Of a DNA stretch of 64,000 nucleotides, positions 1 to 7,745 are shown one piece after another. Both the position numbers and the translations under genes were made by a program. The notes beneath the pieces were generated by a model. That model saw only the letters and a list, made by a program, of their open reading frames with translations. It was not told the DNA's origin and did not search any database. This stretch comes from Acidobacteriota bacterium (GTDB lineage Bacteria > Acidobacteriota > Terriglobia > Acidiferrales > UBA7541), in assembly GCA_013289585.1 (NCBI GenBank), contig JABCZR010000003.1, positions 1 to 64,000 on the forward strand, read 5' to 3'. Positions within the stretch are counted from its first letter, which is position 1; every line of letters starts with the position of its first letter.

Positions 1-364
1 TCGCCTGAAAGCTCGGGTGATAATCTACTCCTATAATCATCATGTCTGGCTCCTTCCTCCCGGGCCTTGGTCGTCAACCAAAGTCTACTCGGGTCGGGGG
101 AGCCAGCATTGTTATGAAATCAAGTGAAATCTGCTCAGATCATCTCAATGGCTGGTAGTACGACTTACCAAGACGCAGCCCACGAGGTGTTATAAATTCA
201 GGAAGTACTGCGAAACAGCGACGACACAAGACCAATTAGCTTGAGTTGTGGGGGTTGTGCATTTTTTTTATTTTTTTTGTCGCCGAGGGCAAATCAATGT
301 GGTACGACTGTAACGAGCCCCTGCCCTCAACTCAGCCCACAAATTAAACTGAGGAGATTCGCAT
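1..364. other. Left-edge intergenic region
   Basis: I see no convincing coding region here. Both A/T-rich runs (two poly-T tracts near 261-279) and G/C-rich patches occur. The last bases before 365 carry a GAGGAG ribosome-binding site for the next gene. A promoter for that gene probably lies here, but no clear -35/-10 pair stands out. Confidence 0.4.
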
Positions 365-760
365 ATGAAGATCGAAAGAATATTAGGAGGATTGGTGTCG
401 TTGGGCTTAGTTGCGGCGCTGGCCGTACCGTTGGCTCTAGCGAAATCACAGGCTGCACCCGCACCCCAAGCCGCAGGTAAGGAAATGGGAATGCGCGGCG
501 GCCTACAGGCCGCAGTCGAGAGCTTGAATCTCACTGACGACCAGAAGGTAAAGGTGAAGGATATCTTTGCGGATGCGAAGACCAAGCGTCAGGCGGTATC
601 CAGCGATACTTCGCTCAGCGATGATCAGAAAAAGGCGAAGATGAAGGAACTCCACGAAGGCACGCTAGCTAAGTTGAATGAGGTGCTGACGCCTGAGCAG
701 CAGACAGAGTTGAAGAGCAAGTTGGAGGCTGCAAAGGCGAAACCACCTGCGCAGCAGTGA
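365..760 (+). CDS. Spy/CpxP-like periplasmic protein with LTxxQ-type repeats
   Basis: The 131-residue product has an N-terminal signal peptide (about residues 1-26, ending near ALA-K) and then an all-helical, charged body. Two helix-starting motifs, LNLTDDQK (about residues 55-62) and LTPEQQTEL (about 108-116), resemble the LTxxQ motif of the Spy/CpxP family. Members of that family act as periplasmic chaperones or envelope-stress modulators. The ATG is preceded by GAGGAG at good spacing. The gene stands alone, with no operon partner in view. The family assignment rests on motif pattern and length; the specific function is inferred. Confidence 0.7.
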   Translation: MKIERILGGLVSLGLVAALAVPLALAKSQAAPAPQAAGKEMGMRGGLQAAVESLNLTDDQKVKVKDIFADAKTKRQAVSSDTSLSDDQKKAKMKELHEGTLAKLNEVLTPEQQTELKSKLEAAKAKPPAQQ

Positions 761-1142
761 GCTAACAATCCTGCCGGTCAGCTAACGGCAACCACGAGAG
801 CGCCAAGTTCGGAAGAGCTGGGCGCTCTTGCTATATGCCGTGCGTCCAATATCTATTGCCGAGCCAACTTCTGAGCCATTAGCAGAACGAGGCGGGTGGG
901 CCATAGACCGAGCCCCCACAAAGATTTGGGTGCCGCATACGCCGGTTTTGCGTGTGCGGGTTTTGACGCTCCTTTTTCCCGTTTTCACCACCGTCTTCCA
1001 CATGCGGTTTGTGCATCCCGGTCGCTTTGCCGGGACGACTTGTTTTTGCATGAATGTGTAACTTGACCGCGGCGAGGTAAATTGCATCCACATAAACACA
1101 CTCCGGGGTGATAAAATGAATAGACAAAAGTGAGGCAATCCA
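761..1142. other. Intergenic region with two hairpins
   Basis: No gene is recognised. There are two inverted repeats: 796-804 with 821-829, and 933-941 with 951-959 (nine pairs, one of them G-T). The 12-mer GTAACTTGACCG at 1058-1069 recurs at 1439-1450, so copies flank the DUF433 locus. A GAGG at about 1131 serves the next gene. Confidence 0.4.
796..829 (+). terminator. Possible terminator hairpin after the Spy-like gene
   Basis: GAGAGCGCC (796-804) pairs with GGCGCTCTT (821-829) across a 16-base loop, 36 bases after the stop codon. No T-tract follows, so it may be only a 3'-end stabilising stem. Confidence 0.3.
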
Positions 1143-1406
1143 TTGAGCGGCCCAACTGGCAATCTGAAGAACTATGAAGACCGAATCGTCCGCGACCCAG
1201 CGGTCTGCGGGGGAGAGGCCGTCTTCAAAGGCACGCGCGTAACTCTGCGGACAATCCTGGCCAGCCTGGCTGACGGCGATTCTCCCGAAGAGATTCTGAA
1301 GGATTTTCCTGCCTTGAAGCCGGAGGACACTCAGGCCGCGATTACATTCGCCGCCGCTTCCGCTGAAGAGGACTTGCCGGTTCCGGCCGTTCCACACATT
1401 CGATGA
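1143..1406 (+). CDS. DUF433 family protein (antitoxin-like)
   Basis: The 87-residue product matches the DUF433 pattern: an N-terminal 'RIVRDPAVCGGEAVFKGTRV' strand-turn segment (about residues 14-33), then a helical part with 'DGDSPEEILKDFPALKPED'. DUF433 proteins have a winged-helix-like fold and are usually encoded directly upstream of a DUF5615 PIN-like protein, as an antitoxin-like partner. The start is TTG at 1143, with GAGG about eight bases upstream. The stop overlaps an ATG (ATGA at 1403-1406) that opens a truncated DUF5615-like frame, so the pair looks broken. Toxin-antitoxin activity is inferred from family context only. Confidence 0.75.
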   Translation: MSGPTGNLKNYEDRIVRDPAVCGGEAVFKGTRVTLRTILASLADGDSPEEILKDFPALKPEDTQAAITFAAASAEEDLPVPAVPHIR

Positions 1407-1447
1407 AAATCAAGCTTGATGAGAACAGTCACAAAGCCGTAACTTGA
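1403..1447 (+). pseudogene. Truncated DUF5615 (PIN-like toxin) remnant
   Basis: An ATG overlapping the DUF433 stop begins a frame reading MKIKLDEN, the characteristic first strand and acidic residues of DUF5615/PIN-like proteins, which normally run about 110-120 residues. The frame ends at TGA after 14 codons, and no continuation of the family is visible downstream in any frame. The ATGA coupling is what an intact antitoxin-toxin pair would show. I read this as the 5' stub of a deleted toxin partner. Confidence 0.55.
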
Positions 1448-1556
1448 CCGGGCCGGAGTGCTGCGCTAGGGTGGTATTAGTTTCTCCCCGTTGTGAACGA
1501 AGCAGGAGGATCCCATCGGCCACCCGGTTCCGGTAGCAGAAAAACCCACCAATTGG

Positions 1557-2594
1557 ATGCGACGTACCGTTCACATTTCCGGACAAATCGAACCCTTTTT
1601 TGGCACGCTGGACGAAAACGTGCGCCTGCTCGAAGACTCGCTGCGCGTGCGCACCCATCTGCACGACACGCGGCTGACCATCGAAGGCGAGCAGGACTGC
1701 GTGGACCAGGCGGTGAAAATCGTCGAGGAGTACAACCACTTGACGCGGCACGGGAAAACGCTCTCCGCCGCGGAGGTGAAATCGCTGGTGCGCGTGGCGA
1801 CGGATGAGCCGCACGAATCGCCGCGCGGGATGTTCGAACACGGGCGCACGCGCTCCTTCGGCAAGAAACAGGTCACGCCGAAAAACGCCAGCCAGAAGCG
1901 CTACATGGAAGAGATCGAAAAGCACGACATGATGTTCGGCATCGGGCCTGGCGGCACGGGAAAAACGTACATCGCGGTGGCGATGGCGGTAAGCGCGCTG
2001 CTGACCAAGCAGGTGAATCGCATTATTCTGGCGCGGCCCGCGGTGGAAGCGGGCGAGCGTCTCGGCTTTTTGCCCGGCACGCTGCAACAGAAAATCGATC
2101 CGTACATGCGTCCACTCTACGACGCGCTCTACGATATGCTGGACGCGGACAAGCTCGAGCGTTTCCTGGAAAAAGGAATCATCGAGGTTGCCCCGCTGGC
2201 ATTTATGCGCGGGCGTACACTGAATGATTCCTTCGTGATTCTGGACGAAGCGCAGAACACCACCAGCGAACAAATGAAGATGTTCCTGACGCGGCTGGGT
2301 TTCCATTCGAAAGCGGTGATCACCGGGGACATCACGCAGATCGATTTGCCACAAGGGAAAAAGTCCGGCTTGATCGAAGCGCTGGAAGTCTGCGGAAAAA
2401 TCGAAGGCATCGGCGTGCTCCAGTTCGGCGAGAAAGACGTGGTGCGCCACAACCTGGTGCAGCAGATTATCCGCGCCTATGAAGAGTATGATGTTAGCCA
2501 CCCGCAACGCGGGGGCAACGCCGGGAACGGCAAGCAGGGAGCTCCGGCACGCGAGTCCGGGAAAGAGCCAGACAAAGAAATCCAGCAAGGATGA
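1557..2594 (+). CDS. phoH: PhoH-like ATPase (YbeZ type)
   Basis: The 345-residue product has an N-terminal small domain (about residues 1-90) and a PhoH P-loop domain. Walker A GPGGTGKT lies at about 130-137 and the Walker B-type VILDEAQN at about 227-234. Family members are ATP-binding proteins linked to RNA metabolism and are often encoded beside ybeY. Here the stop overlaps the ybeY start by four bases (ATGA), so the two are translationally coupled. The start at 1557 lacks a close Shine-Dalgarno sequence; AGGAGGA at 1503-1509 is about 50 bases upstream and in another frame, so the N-terminus is less certain than the rest. Confidence 0.9.
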   Translation: MRRTVHISGQIEPFFGTLDENVRLLEDSLRVRTHLHDTRLTIEGEQDCVDQAVKIVEEYNHLTRHGKTLSAAEVKSLVRVATDEPHESPRGMFEHGRTRSFGKKQVTPKNASQKRYMEEIEKHDMMFGIGPGGTGKTYIAVAMAVSALLTKQVNRIILARPAVEAGERLGFLPGTLQQKIDPYMRPLYDALYDMLDADKLERFLEKGIIEVAPLAFMRGRTLNDSFVILDEAQNTTSEQMKMFLTRLGFHSKAVITGDITQIDLPQGKKSGLIEALEVCGKIEGIGVLQFGEKDVVRHNLVQQIIRAYEEYDVSHPQRGGNAGNGKQGAPARESGKEPDKEIQQG

Positions 2595-3070
2595 TCGTTA
2601 CCAAGCGTGACCGCGCAGCGGTCATCGAAAACCGCCAGCGGGCCGTGCGACTGGCGCGGCGTCCACTCGAAATGTTTCTGCGCCGCGTGCAAGACGAACT
2701 GGGCCTCCAGGAAGCCGGCGTCACGATTTGTCTGGTGAGCGATGCGGAGATCGCGCGGATGAACGAGACGTTTCGCAAAAAAAAGGGACCGACGGACGTG
2801 CTGTCCTTTCCCGCCGTCGCGCGGCGAAGACCGCCGCGGTTGCGGCGCATTGCCGACAAACTGAAAGCAGGAGAATATCTGGGTGACATTGCCATCTCTC
2901 CCGCCACCGCGCGGCGCTATGCAAGACAAAACGGGCGAAAACTCTCGAGCGAGCTTCGCGTGCTGATTCTTCACGGAGTCTTGCACCTGCTGGGCTACGA
3001 CCACGAAACCGATCGCGGCGAAATGGACCGCGTCGAGCGCAAGCTGCGCAAACGCTTCGGATTGGCGTGA
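2591..3070 (+). CDS. ybeY: Endoribonuclease / rRNA maturation factor YbeY
   Basis: The 159-residue protein carries the diagnostic zinc-binding motif H-x3-H-x5-H (His128, His132, His138 in HGVLHLLGYDH) and the upstream 'PTDVLSFP' segment (about 67-74). YbeY is a single-strand-specific RNase needed for 16S rRNA 3'-end maturation and ribosome quality control. It overlaps phoH by four bases at its start. Its TGA overlaps the ATG of the next gene, so phoH, ybeY and the CBS protein form one translational unit. The length is typical of the family. Confidence 0.95.
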   Translation: MIVTKRDRAAVIENRQRAVRLARRPLEMFLRRVQDELGLQEAGVTICLVSDAEIARMNETFRKKKGPTDVLSFPAVARRRPPRLRRIADKLKAGEYLGDIAISPATARRYARQNGRKLSSELRVLILHGVLHLLGYDHETDRGEMDRVERKLRKRFGLA

Positions 3071-4356
3071 TGACCCTAAGCTGGCTCTATGCTCTGAGCG
3101 TTATAGTCGTCGGCCTGACCCTGCCCGTTTTTTCCTATCTCACGCTGATCTACCGCGAATTGGGCCGCATGACTACCGGCCGCGTTCACGAACATCTCGA
3201 CATTTTCGAAGCGGAGATCGAGCCGAAACTGAAAATCAATCGCCGCAGTGGCGGACGCACGTTTCGAATCCTCGGACACTTCATGCTGGCCTTCCTGGTG
3301 CTGGAGACCACGCGCGGCGTGGTTTATTTTGTTCCGGGAACGTGGGAATCGTTCGTGGAGTTCTGCGTATTCCTGGTGCTCGAAGTTGTTTTCGCCATGC
3401 ACTTTATTCCAGACATGCTGCTGTATCGCACGACGGGACGATGGCTGCTGCCGCTTGTGCCTTTTATTCGCGGAGCGATGTGGCTGGTGTGGCCCGTGCG
3501 CGTTTTTCTGGAAGGCGCCGAGTCCATTGCGCGCATTTCGGAGCACGAAGCGGAAAAGTCCGAAGAACAGCGCACGGAAGAGGGCATCGAAGCGCTGGTG
3601 GAAGTCGCGGAAGAAGAAGGCATCATCGAACCGTCGCAAGGCGACCTGATCGAACAAGTCGTTGAGTTCAGCGACAAGCGCGTGCGCGAAGTGATGACGC
3701 CGCGCCCGGACATCGTGGCGATCGCGGCGGATGCCACGCTGGAAGATTTGCACGCAAAAGTGGTGGAAACAAAAATCAGCAAGATTCCTGTCTACGAAAA
3801 ATCGCTCGACGACACTTTCGGCGTTGTTTACGCGCAGGATCTGCTGCATGTTGCGGACCAGGACTTGCCAAAGCGGAAAGTGCGCGAATTGGCGAAGCCG
3901 GTGCTCTTCATTCCCGAGACGAAAGCCGGTTCTGAGTTGCTGCGTGAAATGCGACAAAAGGGCCAGCGGCTGGCGGTGGTCATCGACGAACACGGCACAG
4001 TTGCCGGTATCGCGACAGTGGAAGATCTGGTGGAAGAGATCGTCGGCGAAAGCGGCATCGACTGGAAACCGCCTGCTCCGGATGTGGTGCGCGAGCCGGA
4101 CGGCGGGCTGATTATGCGCGGCAGCCTTGCGATCAGCGACGTGGAAGAGCTGCTGGGAGTGAAATTCGGCGACCAGGCCGACGAAGCGGTGACCACGCTG
4201 GCGGGTTTGCTCAGCCACGCGTCGGGGAAAGTGCCCACGCCGGGGGACAAGATCGATCTGGAAGGCCATCGCTTCGAAGTTCTGGAAGCCAACCAGCGGA
4301 AAGTCTTGCGCGTGCGAATTCGCAAGCAGATGATGGCGGCTCCCACGAAGCACTAG
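3070..4356 (+). CDS. CNNM/DUF21 and CBS-domain membrane protein (hemolysin/CorC family)
   Basis: About 428 residues. The N-terminal part (about 1-130) has several hydrophobic segments. A linker 'EEGIIEPSQGDLIEQVVEFSDKRVREVMTPR' type region leads into a CBS pair (about 210-330; 'VMTPRPDIVAI', 'GTVAGIATVEDLVEEIVGE'), and a C-terminal CorC/HlyC domain occupies about 345-425. Relatives are implicated in divalent-metal (Mg/Co) efflux; 'hemolysin' is an old label. The ATG at 3070 overlaps the ybeY stop (TGATG), and GTG at 3067 is the alternative start. The position between ybeY and era is a recurrent arrangement in bacteria. Confidence 0.9.
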   Translation: MTLSWLYALSVIVVGLTLPVFSYLTLIYRELGRMTTGRVHEHLDIFEAEIEPKLKINRRSGGRTFRILGHFMLAFLVLETTRGVVYFVPGTWESFVEFCVFLVLEVVFAMHFIPDMLLYRTTGRWLLPLVPFIRGAMWLVWPVRVFLEGAESIARISEHEAEKSEEQRTEEGIEALVEVAEEEGIIEPSQGDLIEQVVEFSDKRVREVMTPRPDIVAIAADATLEDLHAKVVETKISKIPVYEKSLDDTFGVVYAQDLLHVADQDLPKRKVRELAKPVLFIPETKAGSELLREMRQKGQRLAVVIDEHGTVAGIATVEDLVEEIVGESGIDWKPPAPDVVREPDGGLIMRGSLAISDVEELLGVKFGDQADEAVTTLAGLLSHASGKVPTPGDKIDLEGHRFEVLEANQRKVLRVRIRKQMMAAPTKH

Positions 4357-4465
4357 AGATTCGGAAGACCGAGCGATCGCTCTCGGTGCACCTGTCACTA
4401 TCCAGCAGGTCAACGGGAAAAACAAATTAACGCAGAGACACAGAGAACGCAGAGAAGAGTCCGCC

Positions 4466-5416
4466 ATGGGAAGCAGTGAAAAAACAGAGAAGGCAAAATT
4501 TCGTTCCGGGTTTGTGGCCATCGTGGGGCGGCCGAACGCGGGGAAGTCCACGCTGGTCAACCGGCTGGTGGGGCAGAAAATTGCCATCGTCACTACGAAG
4601 CCGCAGACCACGCGCAACCGCATTCAGGGAATCGTCACCAAGCCGAATAGCCAGATTATTTTTATCGATACGCCGGGCCTGCACGAGGCGGATTCCGCGC
4701 TGGGGCGGCAAATGATGCAGGAGGTGGCCGCGGCGCTGGAAGGAATCGACGTTTTGCTATTGATGGTGGACGCGAGCAGCCAGCATCCGTACGCGGATGA
4801 GCTGATGCTGCAGAAGGCGCAGCGCTTTCGCGGAAAAACGATTCTGGCATTGAACAAAGTCGACCGCTTGCCCAAACCGAAGCTGCTGCCCTTGATCGAT
4901 TCCTTTTCCAAGGCGTTCGAATTCTCGGCCATTGTTCCCATTTCCGCTTTGAAAGGCGCGGGCTGCGAAGAGCTGCTCGGCGAAATCACCAAGCAATTAC
5001 CGGAAGGCGAGCCGTACTTTCCCGAAGATCAAATCACCGACCAGCCGGAGCGTTTTCTCGCCGCCGAAATCATCCGGGAAAAAGCCGTTCAATTGATGTA
5101 CCACGAAGTGCCCTACGCGCTCGCGGTGGTCGTTGAAAAATATGAAGAGACTCCCCGGCTGCTGCGGATCGAGGCCACCATGAACGTGGAGCGCGATTCG
5201 CAGAAAAAAATATTGATCGGCCACAAGGGCGAAATGCTGAAAAAAATCGGCACGGAAGCGCGCAAAGAGCTGGAAGCCCTGCTCGACACTCGAATCTACC
5301 TCGGACTATTCGTGAAAGTGGTTCCGGATTGGCGGGAGAGCCCGCAAAAAGTGCGCGAACTCGATTGGCATTTCCAATTGGAAGGCTTGAGCAAGGACCA
5401 GGGGGAAACGGAGTGA
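4466..5416 (+). CDS. era: GTPase Era
   Basis: The 316-residue protein shows all G motifs: G1 GRPNAGKS (21-28), the switch I KPQTTRN (about 45-51), G3 DTPG (68-71) and G4 NKVD (130-133). A C-terminal KH domain contains 'LIGHKGEMLKKIG' (about 249-261). Era binds the 3' end of 16S rRNA and assists 30S assembly, which fits its position after ybeY. The gap to the CBS gene is 109 bases and contains an A-rich CAGAGA-rich stretch before the ATG. Confidence 0.96.
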   Translation: MGSSEKTEKAKFRSGFVAIVGRPNAGKSTLVNRLVGQKIAIVTTKPQTTRNRIQGIVTKPNSQIIFIDTPGLHEADSALGRQMMQEVAAALEGIDVLLLMVDASSQHPYADELMLQKAQRFRGKTILALNKVDRLPKPKLLPLIDSFSKAFEFSAIVPISALKGAGCEELLGEITKQLPEGEPYFPEDQITDQPERFLAAEIIREKAVQLMYHEVPYALAVVVEKYEETPRLLRIEATMNVERDSQKKILIGHKGEMLKKIGTEARKELEALLDTRIYLGLFVKVVPDWRESPQKVRELDWHFQLEGLSKDQGETE

Positions 5417-5539
5417 GGGCGCCCTGCCGGTGCGAGTAGCAAGGGCTTCGCGTCGATTTCATCGGAATTGCGGCGGCGAATTTCAGGCGCGCTGCGGCAA
5501 CCTGGCAAATTCAGTTCAGGAAAATAGTTCTTATCTGCG

Positions 5540-6151
5540 TCACCAAGCCGAAGAAGCGCCCTGGCGGCCATAGCTGCCGAACGACCAACGAACGCCAAAT
5601 GTAGCATTGAGACCGTAAGGGCCGTTGGTGCCCAAATCCGCGGGGCCCAACTTGTTCGAATAGCGGCCCAAAAAATCCACCTGATGTTGTGTTGCGCGAA
5701 TCTGGAAATTCTTCGGCAATTGAAAGGCAATCCCGACGGAGCGATCGAACGAAATCGGTTCCATCGAAGCGGTGTAGAGAAGCTGCGGGATATTTCTGCC
5801 AAAAGTCATTTTGGGCTCGATGAAAACGAAGAAATGCCGGGCGAAGGTGCGGCCAAACGGCTGCAACTCGAGATAGCCGCTGAGGTAATACCGCCCATAC
5901 GCGGTGCACTGCGAATTGATGCCACCGGCGCTAGCTGGCTGAGGAAACGCGCAGCGGCCGAGGTCGGGCTCGTTATGCGAGGGCGCGACATCAAAATCCA
6001 CATAGCCGCGAATCCAGTTCTTCGGAAAAAAGGAGCGTGGCTCCGGCGTGCCCGCCGAAGTCTGCTCCGCGGCAAGAGTCGGCGCCTGCGCGCGCGCGGA
6101 GAGAGCAGAAACGCTCAAGAGGGCACTCAACGTGAGAAGAATCTTTTTCAT
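5540..6151 (-). CDS. Secreted or outer-membrane hypothetical protein
   Basis: The 203-residue product has a clear signal peptide (MKKILLTLSALLSVSALSARA-QA). The mature part is rich in aromatic residues and alternating polar/hydrophobic stretches ('GRYYLSGYLELQPFGRTF', 'FFVFIEPKMTFG') and ends in a short strand. This suggests a small beta-barrel or lipocalin-like envelope protein, but no named family is recognised. The ATG is preceded by AGGAA. It is a single gene, convergent with era and upstream of the ntrYX block on the same strand. Confidence 0.6.
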   Translation of the reverse strand: MKKILLTLSALLSVSALSARAQAPTLAAEQTSAGTPEPRSFFPKNWIRGYVDFDVAPSHNEPDLGRCAFPQPASAGGINSQCTAYGRYYLSGYLELQPFGRTFARHFFVFIEPKMTFGRNIPQLLYTASMEPISFDRSVGIAFQLPKNFQIRATQHQVDFLGRYSNKLGPADLGTNGPYGLNATFGVRWSFGSYGRQGASSAW

Positions 6152-6386
6152 TATCGTTCCTCGCGTTTCTGAACTTTCTTTTCGAGCGAATCGCAGACGT
6201 TACAAGGCTGGTCTGAGTCTCTGTGAAAGAAGCGGCGATTGGCCTGACGTTGCGCGTGAGAGCCGCTGTTTCAGTCAACTGTTCAAAAAGAGACCCGGGT
6301 TGCGTGGATTCTACACCAAATCGCGAAAGGCGCGGGGCGAATAGAACTTGATTCTTGTGGGTGGAAATGACGCTGATTCTAAAATC

Positions 6387-7745
6387 TCACTCGGGCGCGG
6401 CGATGCCCAGGGATTTCATCTTGCGGTAAAGATGACTGCGCTCCAGGCCCAGCGCCGTGGCCGTCTGGGTCATGTTCCAGCGATGCTCCTGCAACTTGCG
6501 CAGGATAAATTCGCGCTCATAGGCGCTTCTCGCTTCGTGCAGCGTCGAATAAGGCTGGTTGGGGCTTTCCGCGGCGCCGCGGAAAAGCTCCGGCGGGAGG
6601 TGGTGGGGCTCAATGCGCGGGTGCGGGCAGACGATCACCAGCCGCTCGACCAGATTGCGCAATTCCCGGACGTTGCCCGGCCAGGGATAACGCACAAGAA
6701 TTTCCATGGCGGAGTCACTCAGCTCGCGCGTATTTTTTCCATAAGCGGAGCTGAAATCCCGCAGAAAATATTTCGCCAGCGTGGGGATGTCCTCCTTGCG
6801 GTCGCGCAGCGGCGGCACGAAAAAAGGAATCACGTTGAGGCGGTAGAAAAGATCCTGGCGAAAAGAGCCGCGCGCGATCTCCTGTTCGAGGTTTTTGTTG
6901 GTGGCGGCGATCACGCGCACATCCACGTGCATGGTTTCATTCGAACCGACCGGTTCGAAGCGCTGCTCCTCGAGGACGCGCAACACTTTCGATTGCGTCC
7001 GCAAACTCATATCGCCGATTTCATCGAGGAAGAGCGTTCCGCTGTCGGCTTTTTCGAATTTGCCGGTCTTGTCCTCGGTGGCGCCGGTGAAACTTCCTTT
7101 CAAATGCCCGAACAGTTCGGATTCGATCAACTCTTCCGGAATGGCCGCGCAATTCACTTCGACAAACGGGCCCTTGGTGCGCAGGCTTGCGGCATGCAGC
7201 GCGTGAGCCACCAGCTCCTTGCCCGTGCCGCTTTCGCCGTAGATCAGCACGCGCCCATTGGTCGGCGCCGTCACGGCGATTTGCTGGCGCAGAGCCTTCA
7301 TCGGCACGCTGTTGCCAATAACCTGGTAGCGATGGCTCAGCTCGGTGCGCAATAAAAGATTTTCTTCCAGGAGCCGCCGCTGCTGGATGGCGTTGCGCAC
7401 CAGAACGATAATCTTTTCGAGTGAGAGCGGCTTCTCGATGAAGTCGAATGCGCCCAGCTTGGTGGCGCGAACGGCGGTTTCGATCGTGCCATGCCCGGAA
7501 ATCATAATCACCGCAGGCGGCCGCGGTGTCGCTTGCAGGCGGCTCAGCGCTTCGAGGCCATCCATTCCCGGAAGCCACACATCGAGAAGCATCAGCTCGA
7601 GGTCTCCGGCAGCGGCGCGATCCAGCGCTTCCTCGGCGGAACCGACCGCTTCCACGTGATAGCCCTCTTCCCGCAGAATCGAGGAAAGCGATTCGCGGAT
7701 GCCCGCTTCGTCATCCACGATCAGCAGATGCGCGCGAGGGGTCAT
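6387..7745 (-). CDS. ntrX: NtrX-like sigma-54-type response regulator
   Basis: About 452 residues: a receiver domain (phospho-acceptor Asp55 in LLLDVWLPG), an AAA+ sigma-54 activation domain (Walker A GESGTGKE, Walker B LFLDEIGD) and a C-terminal Fis-type helix-turn-helix ('NMTQTATALGLERSHLYRKM'). The sigma-54 contact loop reads GSFTGA rather than GAFTGA. The ATG (7745) overlaps the TGA of the upstream kinase gene, so the two are coupled. NtrYX systems respond to nitrogen, redox or envelope signals in other bacteria; the signal here is unknown. Confidence 0.88.
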   Translation of the reverse strand: MTPRAHLLIVDDEAGIRESLSSILREEGYHVEAVGSAEEALDRAAAGDLELMLLDVWLPGMDGLEALSRLQATPRPPAVIMISGHGTIETAVRATKLGAFDFIEKPLSLEKIIVLVRNAIQQRRLLEENLLLRTELSHRYQVIGNSVPMKALRQQIAVTAPTNGRVLIYGESGTGKELVAHALHAASLRTKGPFVEVNCAAIPEELIESELFGHLKGSFTGATEDKTGKFEKADSGTLFLDEIGDMSLRTQSKVLRVLEEQRFEPVGSNETMHVDVRVIAATNKNLEQEIARGSFRQDLFYRLNVIPFFVPPLRDRKEDIPTLAKYFLRDFSSAYGKNTRELSDSAMEILVRYPWPGNVRELRNLVERLVIVCPHPRIEPHHLPPELFRGAAESPNQPYSTLHEARSAYEREFILRKLQEHRWNMTQTATALGLERSHLYRKMKSLGIAAPE

